From the NCBI GenBank assembly GCA_022448485.1, contig JAKUUI010000012.1, forward strand, positions 1 through 44,767: a DNA stretch of 44,767 bases, in the 5' to 3' direction. The notes under the pieces are model-generated. The model was not told the DNA's origin. It made no database searches and worked only from the letters and a program-made list of their open reading frames with translations. The translations under genes were made by a program, and so were the position numbers. Origin of the DNA: SAR324 cluster bacterium (lineage in GTDB: Bacteria > SAR324 > NAC60-12). This document shows, one piece after another, positions 1 through 9,708 of this stretch. Numbering within the stretch: the first letter of the stretch is position 1; each line of letters begins with the position of its first letter.

Positions 1-160
1 AGTCCATTAATACACGATAATCGGGCGCCTGCAGTACAAACCGGTTAAGTTGCATCATTACACAAAAAGCTTGCTTTCAGCCTCTTTCAGTTATCCTGAA
101 CTGGAAGTGCCGGATACGTGGCTGATATAGTAGCAAAGGAAGCAAGTATTTTATGTCCTA

Positions 161-581
161 GTACCCGGAGTCAGTAGAAATTGGGTAAAATGGTCAACAC
201 TATTATTTTCAAAAATAGCTGAGACAATTTTAAAAAACAGGTTGGAGCGGGATCATTAGTGGCACTCAACAAGAGTATATTCTGGCATAACAAATCATAA
301 AACAATCTGATGTTCCTCTTCAAAATTTGTCCGGCCAGATAACACTGGAGGATTTAGCGGGTTTGTTAAGCCAAAGTCGACTGACAATCAGTGACGACAC
401 ACGTACAACCCACATGGCTTCCGCGGAGGAAACACCAAGTGTTTGCATTTTAGGAGGAGGGTATTTCGGAGTCTTTGTGCCTTATCCGAAATTATCCTGG
501 CAAATCAATCCTATTAATGTCGTTTATCACAAAATGCAGTGCTATGTCTGTAATACAGAGTGTGTTTACCCATTAAAATAA
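161..581 (+). pseudogene. Decayed glycosyltransferase family 9 (heptosyltransferase-like) C-terminal region
   Basis: From 234 the frame reads KTGWSGIISGTQQEYILA*QIIKQSDVPLQNLSGQITLEDLAGLLSQSRLTISDDTRTTHMASAEETPSVCILGGGYFGVFVPYP...YHKMQCYVCNTECVYPLK, with GT9-like 'DL..L...L.IS.DT...H.A.A..TP...' and a C..CN..C motif. There is an in-frame TAA at 288-290. The upstream part (VPGVSRNWVKWSTLLFSKIAETILK) lies in another frame. Confidence 0.7.
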
Positions 582-603
582 GATGAACCTGCCCCATGCA
601 TTT

Positions 604-628
604 CAAACATCAGCGCTGATGATGTTTG
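604..628. repeat. Inverted repeat (9-bp stem, 7-nt loop) between convergent genes; possible terminator
   Basis: CAAACATCA-gcgctga-TGATGTTTG; no clear U-tract on either side. Confidence 0.4.
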
Positions 629-665
629 GAATAATGTAAAGCCTTTGCTCTCCCAAAAAGATTTT

Positions 666-2639
666 TTAACCTGCTATCTTCTCCCTCAATTCAGCTATCC
701 GGTCTCTCAATTCTGCAGCACGTTCAAATTCCAAAGATTCAGCTGCTTCCCTCATTTCTTCCTCTAACTCAGCTATTTTTTCTTCCAAGTTAATCACTGT
801 TTCGTAGACCGGGGTTTCTTCAGCGGCTTCTATCATTTCGTCCAGTTCGACTGGCGCAAGAGATGGTGCAATTTTTCGGTAAATGGTTTTTGGTACAATG
901 CCGTGTTTTTTATTGTAAGCTTCCTGTTTCTGACGACGTGCTTCAGTTAGGTCAAGTGTGATTTGTATAGATGCAGTGATTTTGTCAGCATACATGATAA
1001 CGCGTCCATTGGCGTTGCGGGATGCACGTCCGCAGGTTTGAATAAGTGAACGCACTGAACGTAAAAAACCTTCTTTGTCTGCATCAAAAATTCCAACCAG
1101 CGACACTTCCGGTAAATCTAGGCCTTCCCGGAGCAGATTGATTCCAACTAAAACATCAAATTCGCCTGCTCGCAAATCATGTAAAATTTGAGTACGTTCC
1201 ACCACATCTACGTCTGAATGCATGTAGCGAACTCTCACATCAAGATCGTTGTAATATTCAGTCAGGTCTTCGGCCATTCGTTTTGTAAGCGTGGTGATGA
1301 GCACTCGTTCGCTCCGCCTGGCACAAACACGGATTTCATGCAGCATGTCATCAACCTGACTCAGCACCGAACGAATTTCGATTTTTGGTTCAAGCAAACC
1401 AGTGGGACGCACCACCAATTCTGCCATTTGACCTTTGGTTTGCTCCAGTTCATAATCTCCTGGAGTTGCTGAAACAAAAATCAGTCTCTGCGGGAAATGC
1501 TCAAATTCCTGAAACTGGAGAGGACGGTTATCCACTGCAGAAGGTAAGCGAAAGCCATGTTCCACTAAGGTTGATTTTCTTGAAAAATCACCTCTGTACA
1601 TTGCACGAAGCTGAGGCAAAGTCATGTGACTTTCATCGATAAAAATTAGGGAGTCATCCGGGAAATAATCCAGTAATGTTGCAGGAGGTGTTCCGGCAAC
1701 ACGGCGATCAATAATGCGGCTGTAATTTTCGATTCCAGAACAGGATCCGGTCTGTTCGATCATTTCAAGATCATATTCAGTACGCTGCAAAAGACGCTGC
1801 GCTTCCAGAATTTTGTTTTGCGCATTTAGATCTTCGAGGCGTTCTCGAAGTTCTTCCCGAATCAAACACAATGTTTCCGGAATATGTTCTGCTGGTGCAA
1901 CATAGTGCGAGGCAGGATAAATAACAAAATGCTGATATGACATTTGCTTTTTGCCAGTCAAGGGATCGAAGCGGACCAGGCTTTCAATTTCGTCACCAAA
2001 TAATTCCACCCGAATTGCCGATTCTGATTCTGCCAAATAAATATCTATAACATCGCCGCGTACTCTAAAAGTTCCTCTGTGAAAATCGAGATCATTCCGG
2101 ATGTAAAGTAATTCAACAAGTCTTTCTAAAATAATTTGTCGAGAAAGACGTTCACCAACCTTAAAAATGAGCAGCATTTTTTCGTATTTTTCCGGTGAAC
2201 CAATTCCGTAAATACACGAAACACTTGCTACAATCAGTACATCTCGACGCTCCAGCAACGAGCGAGTTGCAGACAAGCGCAAACGGTCTAGATCGTCATT
2301 GAGCGCAGTATCTTTTTCGATATATAGGTCACGGCTTGGAACGTAAGCTTCAGGCTGGTAGTAGTCATAATAGCTGACAAAATACTCGACTGCATTTTCT
2401 GGAAAGAAGGTTTGGAATTCGTTGTAAAGCTGGGCTGCAAGCGTTTTATTGTGCGCAATAACCAAGGTGGGACGCTGTAATTTCTGAACAACATTGGCCA
2501 TCGCGAATGTTTTTCCGGATCCGGTAATACCCAACAAAACCTGATGTTTATACTTTTTTTCGACACCATTGACCAACGCCTCAATAGCCTGTGGCTGATC
2601 TCCGGATGGTTTGAATTCAGCTTGCAGTTTGAATTCCAT
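666..2639 (-). CDS. uvrB: Excinuclease ABC subunit B
   Basis: 657 aa; [15 protein letters not shown] Walker [22 protein letters not shown], full UvrB architecture ending in a UVR motif ([18 protein letters not shown]). Confidence 0.98.
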   Translation of the reverse strand: MEFKLQAEFKPSGDQPQAIEALVNGVEKKYKHQVLLGITGSGKTFAMANVVQKLQRPTLVIAHNKTLAAQLYNEFQTFFPENAVEYFVSYYDYYQPEAYVPSRDLYIEKDTALNDDLDRLRLSATRSLLERRDVLIVASVSCIYGIGSPEKYEKMLLIFKVGERLSRQIILERLVELLYIRNDLDFHRGTFRVRGDVIDIYLAESESAIRVELFGDEIESLVRFDPLTGKKQMSYQHFVIYPASHYVAPAEHIPETLCLIREELRERLEDLNAQNKILEAQRLLQRTEYDLEMIEQTGSCSGIENYSRIIDRRVAGTPPATLLDYFPDDSLIFIDESHMTLPQLRAMYRGDFSRKSTLVEHGFRLPSAVDNRPLQFQEFEHFPQRLIFVSATPGDYELEQTKGQMAELVVRPTGLLEPKIEIRSVLSQVDDMLHEIRVCARRSERVLITTLTKRMAEDLTEYYNDLDVRVRYMHSDVDVVERTQILHDLRAGEFDVLVGINLLREGLDLPEVSLVGIFDADKEGFLRSVRSLIQTCGRASRNANGRVIMYADKITASIQITLDLTEARRQKQEAYNKKHGIVPKTIYRKIAPSLAPVELDEMIEAAEETPVYETVINLEEKIAELEEEMREAAESLEFERAAELRDRIAELREKIAG

Positions 2640-2650
2640 ATAGGTTCCTG

Positions 2651-3451
2651 CTAATTATCAATCACTTCCAAGGGCCACATGATCATGCCCTGCGGATAAA
2701 TCACGCTCAAAGAATACAATCCATGCGCTGGAGCAGTAGTTCCGGCCAGCATACGTTGGCCACTTTCCAATGCTTTTGCAACATCATCAATGCTTTTGCG
2801 ACCTTGTCCGACTTCAACCAAAGTTCCAGTTATTATTCTTACCATGTGCTGCAAAAACGAATTGGCTTCCATTTCTATTTGTAAAGTAGAGTAACAAAAA
2901 CTGGCTTTGGTAATCAAAATTTCACGGAGGTCTTTATGCGGACTTGGTGAAGAACAACTTGCTGAACGAAATGCAGAAAAATCGTGTTTACCGGTTAATA
3001 ACTCCGCAGCTTCCCGCATCAGTTCAATATCTACAGCCTGGCTGACCCACCAACTCTGGTTCCTAGAAAATGGTGACTGGTAGGGCAGATTGGTAATCAG
3101 GTAACGGTAGCGTTTGCCAATGGCACTTTGTCTTGCGTGAAAATCTGCTGCAACAGTTTGCGCGTATTTGACGACAATATCTGATGGCAGAACTGCATTT
3201 AGAGCAATACACCACTTTTCAGGCGTTTTAAAATTTTCTGCTATAGCAGTAAAATTTGCTGTGTAGTTGAGGGCATGAACCCCGGAGTCGGTGCGTCCTG
3301 CACCATGAACTTTCACAGTTTCTCCGGTCAGGTGCTTAACAGCCTGTTCAAGTGTGTCTTCAATGGTGGGTGAGGTGGGCTGAACCTGCCATCCATGGTA
3401 GCAAGTTCCTTCATAGGTCAGCAGGAGCAACCAGTTTTGTGCAGAAGGCAC
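2651..3451 (-). CDS. truA: tRNA pseudouridine(38-40) synthase
   Basis: 266 aa; [18 protein letters not shown] catalytic motif, [20 protein letters not shown]. Confidence 0.95.
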   Translation of the reverse strand: MPSAQNWLLLLTYEGTCYHGWQVQPTSPTIEDTLEQAVKHLTGETVKVHGAGRTDSGVHALNYTANFTAIAENFKTPEKWCIALNAVLPSDIVVKYAQTVAADFHARQSAIGKRYRYLITNLPYQSPFSRNQSWWVSQAVDIELMREAAELLTGKHDFSAFRSASCSSPSPHKDLREILITKASFCYSTLQIEMEANSFLQHMVRIITGTLVEVGQGRKSIDDVAKALESGQRMLAGTTAPAHGLYSLSVIYPQGMIMWPLEVIDN

Positions 3452-3469
3452 GAGAGTTTTTCGGAAGCG

Positions 3470-3793
3470 TTAACTGTTTGCTTGTTCTGCCAGAGCGCGA
3501 ACGCGGGATGGATCATTACCTGTAACGCTGTCAATTTCTTTTCCATCTTTGAGAAGGACAATATAAGGAATTCCGCGGACACCAAAACGTGCAGCTGTCT
3601 GCATATTGTTATCCACATCAAGCTTGCAAACTTTGAGCTTGCCTTCCATATCTCCGGCAATCTCATCGATCAATGGAGCCAACGATACACATGGACCACA
3701 CCATGCTGCCCAAAAATCAATGAGCGCATAGCCCGATTTAGTTTCTTCTTCAAAGTTGGAATCATCAAGGTGGATTACCTGGTCGCTTGCCAT
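3470..3793 (-). CDS. trxA: Thioredoxin
   Basis: 107 aa; FWAAWCGPC active site, GVRGIPYIVLLKDGKEID. Confidence 0.95.
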   Translation of the reverse strand: MASDQVIHLDDSNFEEETKSGYALIDFWAAWCGPCVSLAPLIDEIAGDMEGKLKVCKLDVDNNMQTAARFGVRGIPYIVLLKDGKEIDSVTGNDPSRVRALAEQANS

Positions 3794-4131
3794 ATCTTGC
3801 TCCTACTAGGTTAATGATTTAAGTCCGGATACTGTATGTAATAACAGAATTTTGTCTGTAAAAAACATTCACTAGCGCATGTGATTGTGCCAAATTAACA
3901 AGAGAAAAACAAGTTCTTTCCTAAGATCTTCGATATCCCGCAGCAAATACGCTTTAATAAATATTGTTGAGATTAAATCTTAAATATGGTTTTGAGATAG
4001 AAATTCTCGGAAAAATCTTGCTAAATCACAAATATCTTCTAATTTGAAACGAGAGGAAATGATTGGTATGCTTCTTATCTGAATAAAATTTAAGTGAAAA
4101 CTGCTCTCCATTTATAAACAATTGATTTAGA

Positions 4132-4461
4132 ATGAACGTGTCAATTCAACAAAAAGTCCGTCAGTATTTGGTTCATTCCTTTCTTTATTATCGATTGGAT
4201 GAATCAATTATTTCCGACAGGCATTATGATAAAATTTGTGTTGAAGTGGGAAAGTTAATACAAACAAAATCCGCCGCAAGTCTTTTTCCTTATTACGATC
4301 TGGTGAAAATTAACCTCTATGAAGATGCGTCCGGCTTTTCCGTTCGTAAATATCCTGCTGAAATTGTCAGTACTGCAATGCACCTGCTCTATCAACGTAG
4401 TTATATCAAATCCATGACATTTGATACATATTTAGCACGTTTTGGCTACAGTCTAAACTGA
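4132..4461 (+). CDS. Small protein resembling the N-terminal Ia subdomain of NAD+-dependent DNA ligase
   Basis: 109 aa; 'YYRLDESIISDRHYDKICVEVGKL' resembles the LigA Ia signature 'YY..D.P.ISD.EYD.L..EL..L'; no KxDG catalytic domain. Confidence 0.55.
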   Translation: MNVSIQQKVRQYLVHSFLYYRLDESIISDRHYDKICVEVGKLIQTKSAASLFPYYDLVKINLYEDASGFSVRKYPAEIVSTAMHLLYQRSYIKSMTFDTYLARFGYSLN

Positions 4462-4469
4462 GATACCGA

Positions 4470-5435
4470 ATGCCCAGGAAGAAAGCAGAAAAAAAACCGC
4501 CTCAAGTAGAAAAAAAACCCCCTGAGGAAGGAATATTTTTTCCTGAGGAAGTAGAAAACAACACAGAGGAAGAAGAGACGCTTCAGTCACTGGGGCAAAA
4601 AATTCGGGAAGTCCGAGTTTCGAAAAACCTTTCACTTGAAAGCGTTTCCGGACACCTACATATTGCTCTCAAGATTCTAAGGGCTCTCGAAGACGGCACC
4701 CCTGAAAATGTGTCCTCTCCAGTTTTTATACGCGGTTTAGCCCGAGCATACTGTAAGTTTTTGGAAATGGAAGAGACTGGAATTGCAGACAAAATAGATC
4801 GACTTTTGAAAACCGAAAACCCGAATGAACAGCTGAATCTAAAAACTCTTCGACCAGTTCAAGTAGTCAGGGAATCACGTCCGATTCGCAACACTTTGAC
4901 CGTCTTGGTCCCTGTTATTGGCGGATATTTATTCTATTCCCTCTATTTTTCACAGATGCCTTTTTTTTCCATCAGCAACAATGAAACACAAACAGAACCG
5001 CTGGTTGTTGAAGCTGAACCTAAAATCGAACCGGTACAGAAGATTACTCCAGTCATTCGAGAACCTGTTATCGCTGCAGAAACACCCCCTGCAATACCTG
5101 AAGTATCAACTCAGGTTACTCTTACAGTAGAAAAACAAGCTGAGAATCAGGAAAATATTCAACCGGAAGTGGTGAAAAATACTGTGGAAACTCTTGTTCT
5201 TGAAGTAGAAGCTTCTGAAGAGACTTGGATTAGCATTGCTGTAGATGGAAAAGAAACCAAGGATGTTCGAATAAGAGCTGAAGAAATTCATCAGTGGGAA
5301 GCAAAACGACAGTATCTGCTGACACTTGGAAATACACAGGTGTTACGGGTTTTGTTGAACGGAAGAGAAATTGAAACTAACCGGACAAACCAGCTGCTCA
5401 CAGACTGGGTCATTGACGCAAGTTTGATTCCGTAA
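4470..5435 (+). CDS. RodZ-like cytoskeletal/HTH membrane protein (HTH_25 + TM + DUF4115-like)
   Basis: 321 aa; LGQKIREVRVSKNLSLESVSGHLHIALKILRALEDG HTH, one TM segment, C-terminal VEASEETWISIAVDGKETKD... Confidence 0.8.
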   Translation: MPRKKAEKKPPQVEKKPPEEGIFFPEEVENNTEEEETLQSLGQKIREVRVSKNLSLESVSGHLHIALKILRALEDGTPENVSSPVFIRGLARAYCKFLEMEETGIADKIDRLLKTENPNEQLNLKTLRPVQVVRESRPIRNTLTVLVPVIGGYLFYSLYFSQMPFFSISNNETQTEPLVVEAEPKIEPVQKITPVIREPVIAAETPPAIPEVSTQVTLTVEKQAENQENIQPEVVKNTVETLVLEVEASEETWISIAVDGKETKDVRIRAEEIHQWEAKRQYLLTLGNTQVLRVLLNGREIETNRTNQLLTDWVIDASLIP

Positions 5436-5751
5436 ATTCTTTTATAAAACATTCTCAGATCCCCGTTACTCACGACATACACAAATAATCTATATTATTA
5501 ATTGTTGTGCGCCAGCTAACCACAGACAGGAATCTTGTAGTGCTCTGATATTGAAAAAGACCCTCACATGTTTTCGAAGCAACAAAACAAACTTGAGAGT
5601 AACGAGTTATGGCAGATTTAATCAATGAAGTTTTTTGGGATGACAGCTTATAGTTCTGGTGTAATAAAGAACTCTCAACCGTAAACTGTCAAACGTTTGA
5701 TACTGCACTTAACGCAACTATCGGAAATTCATTTTCAGCAAATGTCCTCCA

Positions 5752-6714
5752 TTGACAGCTATAAAGTCTATGCAGCAATTCTCGCAGTTTGAACACGGGA
5801 AGCGCTACCGCCAGCTTAGTCAGCACTATCGGGAGCGATTTGGTGAAAAAGTATTCAAGGTGAGTGTTTCTGTCGTAGATACCTGCCCAAACAGAGAAAA
5901 CCGCAACGGGGCGGCTGTCTGTATATTTTGCGATAAATGGGGATCAGCCGCTTATCACCAGTTCCGAGATCAACCCCTACTGAAGCAAATCCAAATCAAC
6001 CGGGAGGCCGTCCGGAAACGTTATAGAGCTGAAAAATTTTTAATCTATTTTCAAGCTTACACCAACACATTTGGACGATTCCGTGAATTAGAATCTCTCT
6101 ACCAGATTGCTTTGAAGGAGAAGGATGTGGTCGGAATAGTAGTGGGAACTCGTCCAGACTGCCTGCCTAAAAGAGTTTTGCTGAAATTTGCAGAAATCGC
6201 ACAAGAAAACTACCTATCCGTTGAGCTGGGTGTACAAACTTTTGATGATGCTCAGCTGCGTTTTCTCTCAAGAGGACATGACAGCGCTTCCTCTTTAAGT
6301 GCCATCCGCAATCTGAAAAAACTGCCTGAGTTAAATTTGTGTGTGCATTTAATGTTTGGAATTCCCGATGAGACTGATACACAAATTCGTGAAACTGCAG
6401 AAATTTTGTCAGAGCACGAAGTTGACGGGGTAAAATTACACAACCTGCATGTTCTCCGTAATACTCCACTGGAAAAGTTGTATCACGAATCTCGGTTTAC
6501 GCCGGTAGAATTGGAAGAGTATAGCCGTAAAGTAACATTATTTCTTGAAAACCTTTCTCCAAAAATTGCTATACATCGGTTAGCTGCAGTTGCTTCCCGC
6601 TGGGATGAATTAGTTGCACCGGAATGGGTTCGCGAAAAAATGCGCCCAACTCAATTTATTGATGATTATTTGGCTGCAAAAGAAACGTGGCAGGGGCGGT
6701 TTTTTGAGTTTTAA
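5752..6714 (+). CDS. Radical SAM protein, YhcC/TIGR01212-like
   Basis: 320 aa; CPNRENRNGAAVCIFC cysteine motif, YFQAYTNTFG, VGTRPDCLP, GVQTFDDAQLRFLSRGHD. Start uncertain (TTG at 5752 or an internal ATG). Confidence 0.85.
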   Translation: MTAIKSMQQFSQFEHGKRYRQLSQHYRERFGEKVFKVSVSVVDTCPNRENRNGAAVCIFCDKWGSAAYHQFRDQPLLKQIQINREAVRKRYRAEKFLIYFQAYTNTFGRFRELESLYQIALKEKDVVGIVVGTRPDCLPKRVLLKFAEIAQENYLSVELGVQTFDDAQLRFLSRGHDSASSLSAIRNLKKLPELNLCVHLMFGIPDETDTQIRETAEILSEHEVDGVKLHNLHVLRNTPLEKLYHESRFTPVELEEYSRKVTLFLENLSPKIAIHRLAAVASRWDELVAPEWVREKMRPTQFIDDYLAAKETWQGRFFEF

Positions 6715-6798
6715 GTCGGGAACAGGATGCCCCAGATTTTCCCTCTGTGTTGATTTTGCGAAATTACTGTTATTTTAACTTTCTACAAAAAACAAAAT

Positions 6799-7266
6799 TT
6801 GGTAATTGAAAAACATAATGTACTGAAAAATTCAGAAAATGAGAATCTTTTTGGATTTAATTTTATTGAAAATAATTTGGACAAAGCAATTACTGAAGAC
6901 TCGGACCGCGCTTTAATTGAGCGAATGTTGGATCTGCTGCAGGATGCAAAGGCCGAAGAAATTGTTTTAATTGATACACACGAACGGTCAAGTTTGGCAG
7001 ATTATCTGCTGATTTGCGAAGGCCGTTCTCAGTTGCACTGCAGAGGTATTGCTGAAAATATAGAATATAATTTAAAACAGGAAGGGGAGCTTTCTTTAGG
7101 AATGGAGGGTGAGCGTGAAGGTAACTGGGTACTTTTGGATTATGGAAATATTATCCTGCATATATTCCATCCGGAAATTCGCAGGTATTACCGGTTGGAA
7201 GAACTTTACGAGCAGCGCCCAGATGAAAAAAACACACAAAATCTGAGCTTGCCGAATAAAAAATAA
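6799..7266 (+). CDS. rsfS: Ribosomal silencing factor RsfS
   Basis: LLQDAKAEEIVLIDTHERSSLADYLLICEGRSQLHCRGIAENIEYNLKQE...GNWVLLDYGNIILHIFHPEIRRYYRLEELY; TTG start. Confidence 0.92.
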   Translation: MVIEKHNVLKNSENENLFGFNFIENNLDKAITEDSDRALIERMLDLLQDAKAEEIVLIDTHERSSLADYLLICEGRSQLHCRGIAENIEYNLKQEGELSLGMEGEREGNWVLLDYGNIILHIFHPEIRRYYRLEELYEQRPDEKNTQNLSLPNKK

Positions 7267-7275
7267 AAACGAACA

Positions 7276-8232
7276 ATGTCAAACGAAAGGAAACCGGAAT
7301 GGCTGGAGGCACTGCAGAAAACTCCTCTGACATCACGATTACGCCGCAAAGAGTCTCTGAAGCGGTTCAATACCTGGCGCATCGGTGGAAATGCTGAGTG
7401 TTTGGTTGATGTTGTCAATGTTGCAGATTTGAGCCTCTTACTGCCGTTCATCCGCAAACACCGCATTCCGTGGTTCATCCTTGGAAAAGGATCCAACCTG
7501 CTTATTCCTGATACATACTGGCCTGGTATAATTTTGCATTTAAGTGGAGAATTCAGGGGTTGGGAGCCCCTAGAAGGAAACTCCGCCTCGGAGAAAAATG
7601 AAGTCGTCGCCGGAGCTGCTCTGGCTGATGTCACATTTGCTCAGCGTTGTGTGACTCGCGGATGGGGAGGCATGGAATTTTTAATTGGCATTCCCGGAAC
7701 GATTGGTGGCGCGGTTGCGATGAACGCAGGTGCACACGGTGGTGAAACTGCAGAATTTTTGAAGGAAGCTGAGTGGATGGACATGGAAGGGAATTTACAT
7801 AATTCGCCTCGAGAAAGCTTGGAGTTCTGTTATCGCTATTCTGAACTTATGGGGAATTATGGACGGATTATCACCCGTGCAGTTTTTCAACTCCGGGAAT
7901 CTGATCCTGAAACTGTAGAAAAAAACTTACTGGAATGTCAGCAGTTCCGGATGGAAAAACAACCCTACAATCAGCCAAGCTGCGGTTCTGTCTTTAAAAA
8001 TCCTCCTGGAGATTATGCTGCAAGGTTGATGGAATCTTCAGGTTTGAAAGGTAAAATACGGGGCGGTGCTCAAATCAGTCCAAAACATGCAAATTTTATT
8101 GTTAACAATGGAGGCGCGTCATCAGCTGATATTTTATCGTTGATTGACACTGCCCGTGAAACTGTTTTTATCAATCACTCCATTAATTTGGAGCTCGAGG
8201 TTCAAATCCTGCAGAGTGCAGTATATGGTTAA
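7276..8232 (+). CDS. murB: UDP-N-acetylenolpyruvoylglucosamine reductase
   Basis: FNTWRIGGNAECLVDV, GKGSNLLIPD, GIPGTIGGAVAMNAGAHGGE, CGSVFKNP. Confidence 0.96.
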   Translation: MSNERKPEWLEALQKTPLTSRLRRKESLKRFNTWRIGGNAECLVDVVNVADLSLLLPFIRKHRIPWFILGKGSNLLIPDTYWPGIILHLSGEFRGWEPLEGNSASEKNEVVAGAALADVTFAQRCVTRGWGGMEFLIGIPGTIGGAVAMNAGAHGGETAEFLKEAEWMDMEGNLHNSPRESLEFCYRYSELMGNYGRIITRAVFQLRESDPETVEKNLLECQQFRMEKQPYNQPSCGSVFKNPPGDYAARLMESSGLKGKIRGGAQISPKHANFIVNNGGASSADILSLIDTARETVFINHSINLELEVQILQSAVYG

Positions 8233-8330
8233 ATTTTAGCAGTTGACTTAAAACGAGTTGCAAGCAACCTTTTACGCTTCTGCCGGAAAGCCCTAAACTG
8301 CCAAACATTAACTGAATACCTCTTTTTTCC

Positions 8331-9428
8331 ATGCAGGATCTCAAACGACAATCAAATCGACGCCCGGCTGTGCGAAAGCTTCGGACATCATCAATGAGCG
8401 TCCGGAAAAACCGCAGTAATCCAATCCCTGGCCTTTCAGTTAAACTACGCAAACCAAGTATTGAACCAGGTTACCGGAATTCTTGGGTGCCTCCGTATTT
8501 TGTCGAAAATGAGCCGGCTTTTTTGCGACAAAAAACGCGCTGGCTGATTCAAAAATTTATTGGAATCTGCGGGCTGGTTTTTATTTTGTGGCTGGCCGGA
8601 GGCAGTGTTTGGATTGGTCAAACGTTTTTTCAACAAACGCTTACAAAGGTCCATATCAAAGGAAACCTGATGTTGAACGATACTGATGTGCTGAGAACCA
8701 GCGGTCTGCGTCCCGGACAACGTGTGTTCAACCTCAAACCCTATCAGCTTGCAGCACGTTTGCAGTCACATCCGATTGTGCGAAAAGCCGACATTCGTCG
8801 AAAATTTCCTGATGAAATTAACCTGATTCTCAATGAATATCAACCTGTTGCCTTGCTTAAAATTTCACAGCAGGCTAAAATTCTTTCACCTGCATCATCA
8901 GCAAAAACCAATTACATCCTGATTGGTGATGATCAGCGTCTGCTTAAACAATTGTCAGTTGATGAGCTGCGGGACTCGCCACACAAAAGCCTACCACTGA
9001 TCAATGGTTTGAGGTTTTCATCCATGAGGCTGGGAACGCGTTTGGACTCTCCAGTTCTGGAACGGGGGTTAAGATTTCTGGCGACATTTCAGGAGATGGC
9101 TGCAGCTCAACAATTAGCTGAGTCAAAAGCGCATATGAAGTTTAAGAATCAATTCAGAACGACAGAATGGGCTTCTCAACCAATTCACATTGATATTTCT
9201 GATCCGCTTAATCTAATTATTAACTGGCCCTTGAATTTTTCTGAACTCCAGCCCCCCGGTTCTATTGAGCCTTTACGCACAGTTCCGCTGACGATCCAAA
9301 TGGGAAGTCGAGATTTTGGCGAGCGCCTACGCACCTTCCAAAACATTTATCCAGTATTGGACAAACAGCATCCTGGATTAAAAAGTATTGACCTGCGCTA
9401 CAAAAATAGGGTAATGCTAATACCCTGA
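8331..9428 (+). CDS. ftsQ: Cell division protein FtsQ (POTRA)
   Basis: One N-terminal TM; POTRA-like VHIKGNLMLNDTDVLRTSGLRPGQRVFNLKPYQLAARLQSHPIVRKADIRRKFPDEINLILNEYQPVALL; directly follows murB. Confidence 0.8.
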   Translation: MQDLKRQSNRRPAVRKLRTSSMSVRKNRSNPIPGLSVKLRKPSIEPGYRNSWVPPYFVENEPAFLRQKTRWLIQKFIGICGLVFILWLAGGSVWIGQTFFQQTLTKVHIKGNLMLNDTDVLRTSGLRPGQRVFNLKPYQLAARLQSHPIVRKADIRRKFPDEINLILNEYQPVALLKISQQAKILSPASSAKTNYILIGDDQRLLKQLSVDELRDSPHKSLPLINGLRFSSMRLGTRLDSPVLERGLRFLATFQEMAAAQQLAESKAHMKFKNQFRTTEWASQPIHIDISDPLNLIINWPLNFSELQPPGSIEPLRTVPLTIQMGSRDFGERLRTFQNIYPVLDKQHPGLKSIDLRYKNRVMLIP

Positions 9429-9708
9429 TCTATATGCAAAACGGGAATTTGGAGCGTGGACATTTTGTCTGCTGAAATTACACCGGAAGAAAATTGATAC
9501 GCCCTGCACCAGAACTTTACTTTCACACAATGGAACAAACTGCTCAGCGCCTGACCAAAGAAGGTTTGACCGACTGGAAAGAAGTGCAGCCGCTGTTACT
9601 GAATGTTTGATTATTGAAAGCAGTACAGACCTCTTACTTGCATGATTTCAGTTATTTGTGATTTTCGTTTTGAAATAAGCATCTCTTATTTCTTGGATAA
9701 TACTCAAC

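Noticed and set aside
1218-1642. Overlapping + strand ORFs inside uvrB (1218-1472, 1385-1642) and the 2288-2584 minus-strand ORF
   Set aside because: Shadow ORFs of a clear uvrB coding frame; no independent support.
5609-5755. 48-codon frame MADLINEVFWDDSL*FWCNKELSTVNCQTFDTALNATIGNSFSANVLH* with one TAG before the radical SAM gene
   Set aside because: A single stop in 48 codons is expected by chance; no family motif or TM segment supports it as a gene remnant.
8257-8268. GTTGC-AA-GCAAC palindrome after murB
   Set aside because: Two-nt loop and short stem; not a credible terminator hairpin.
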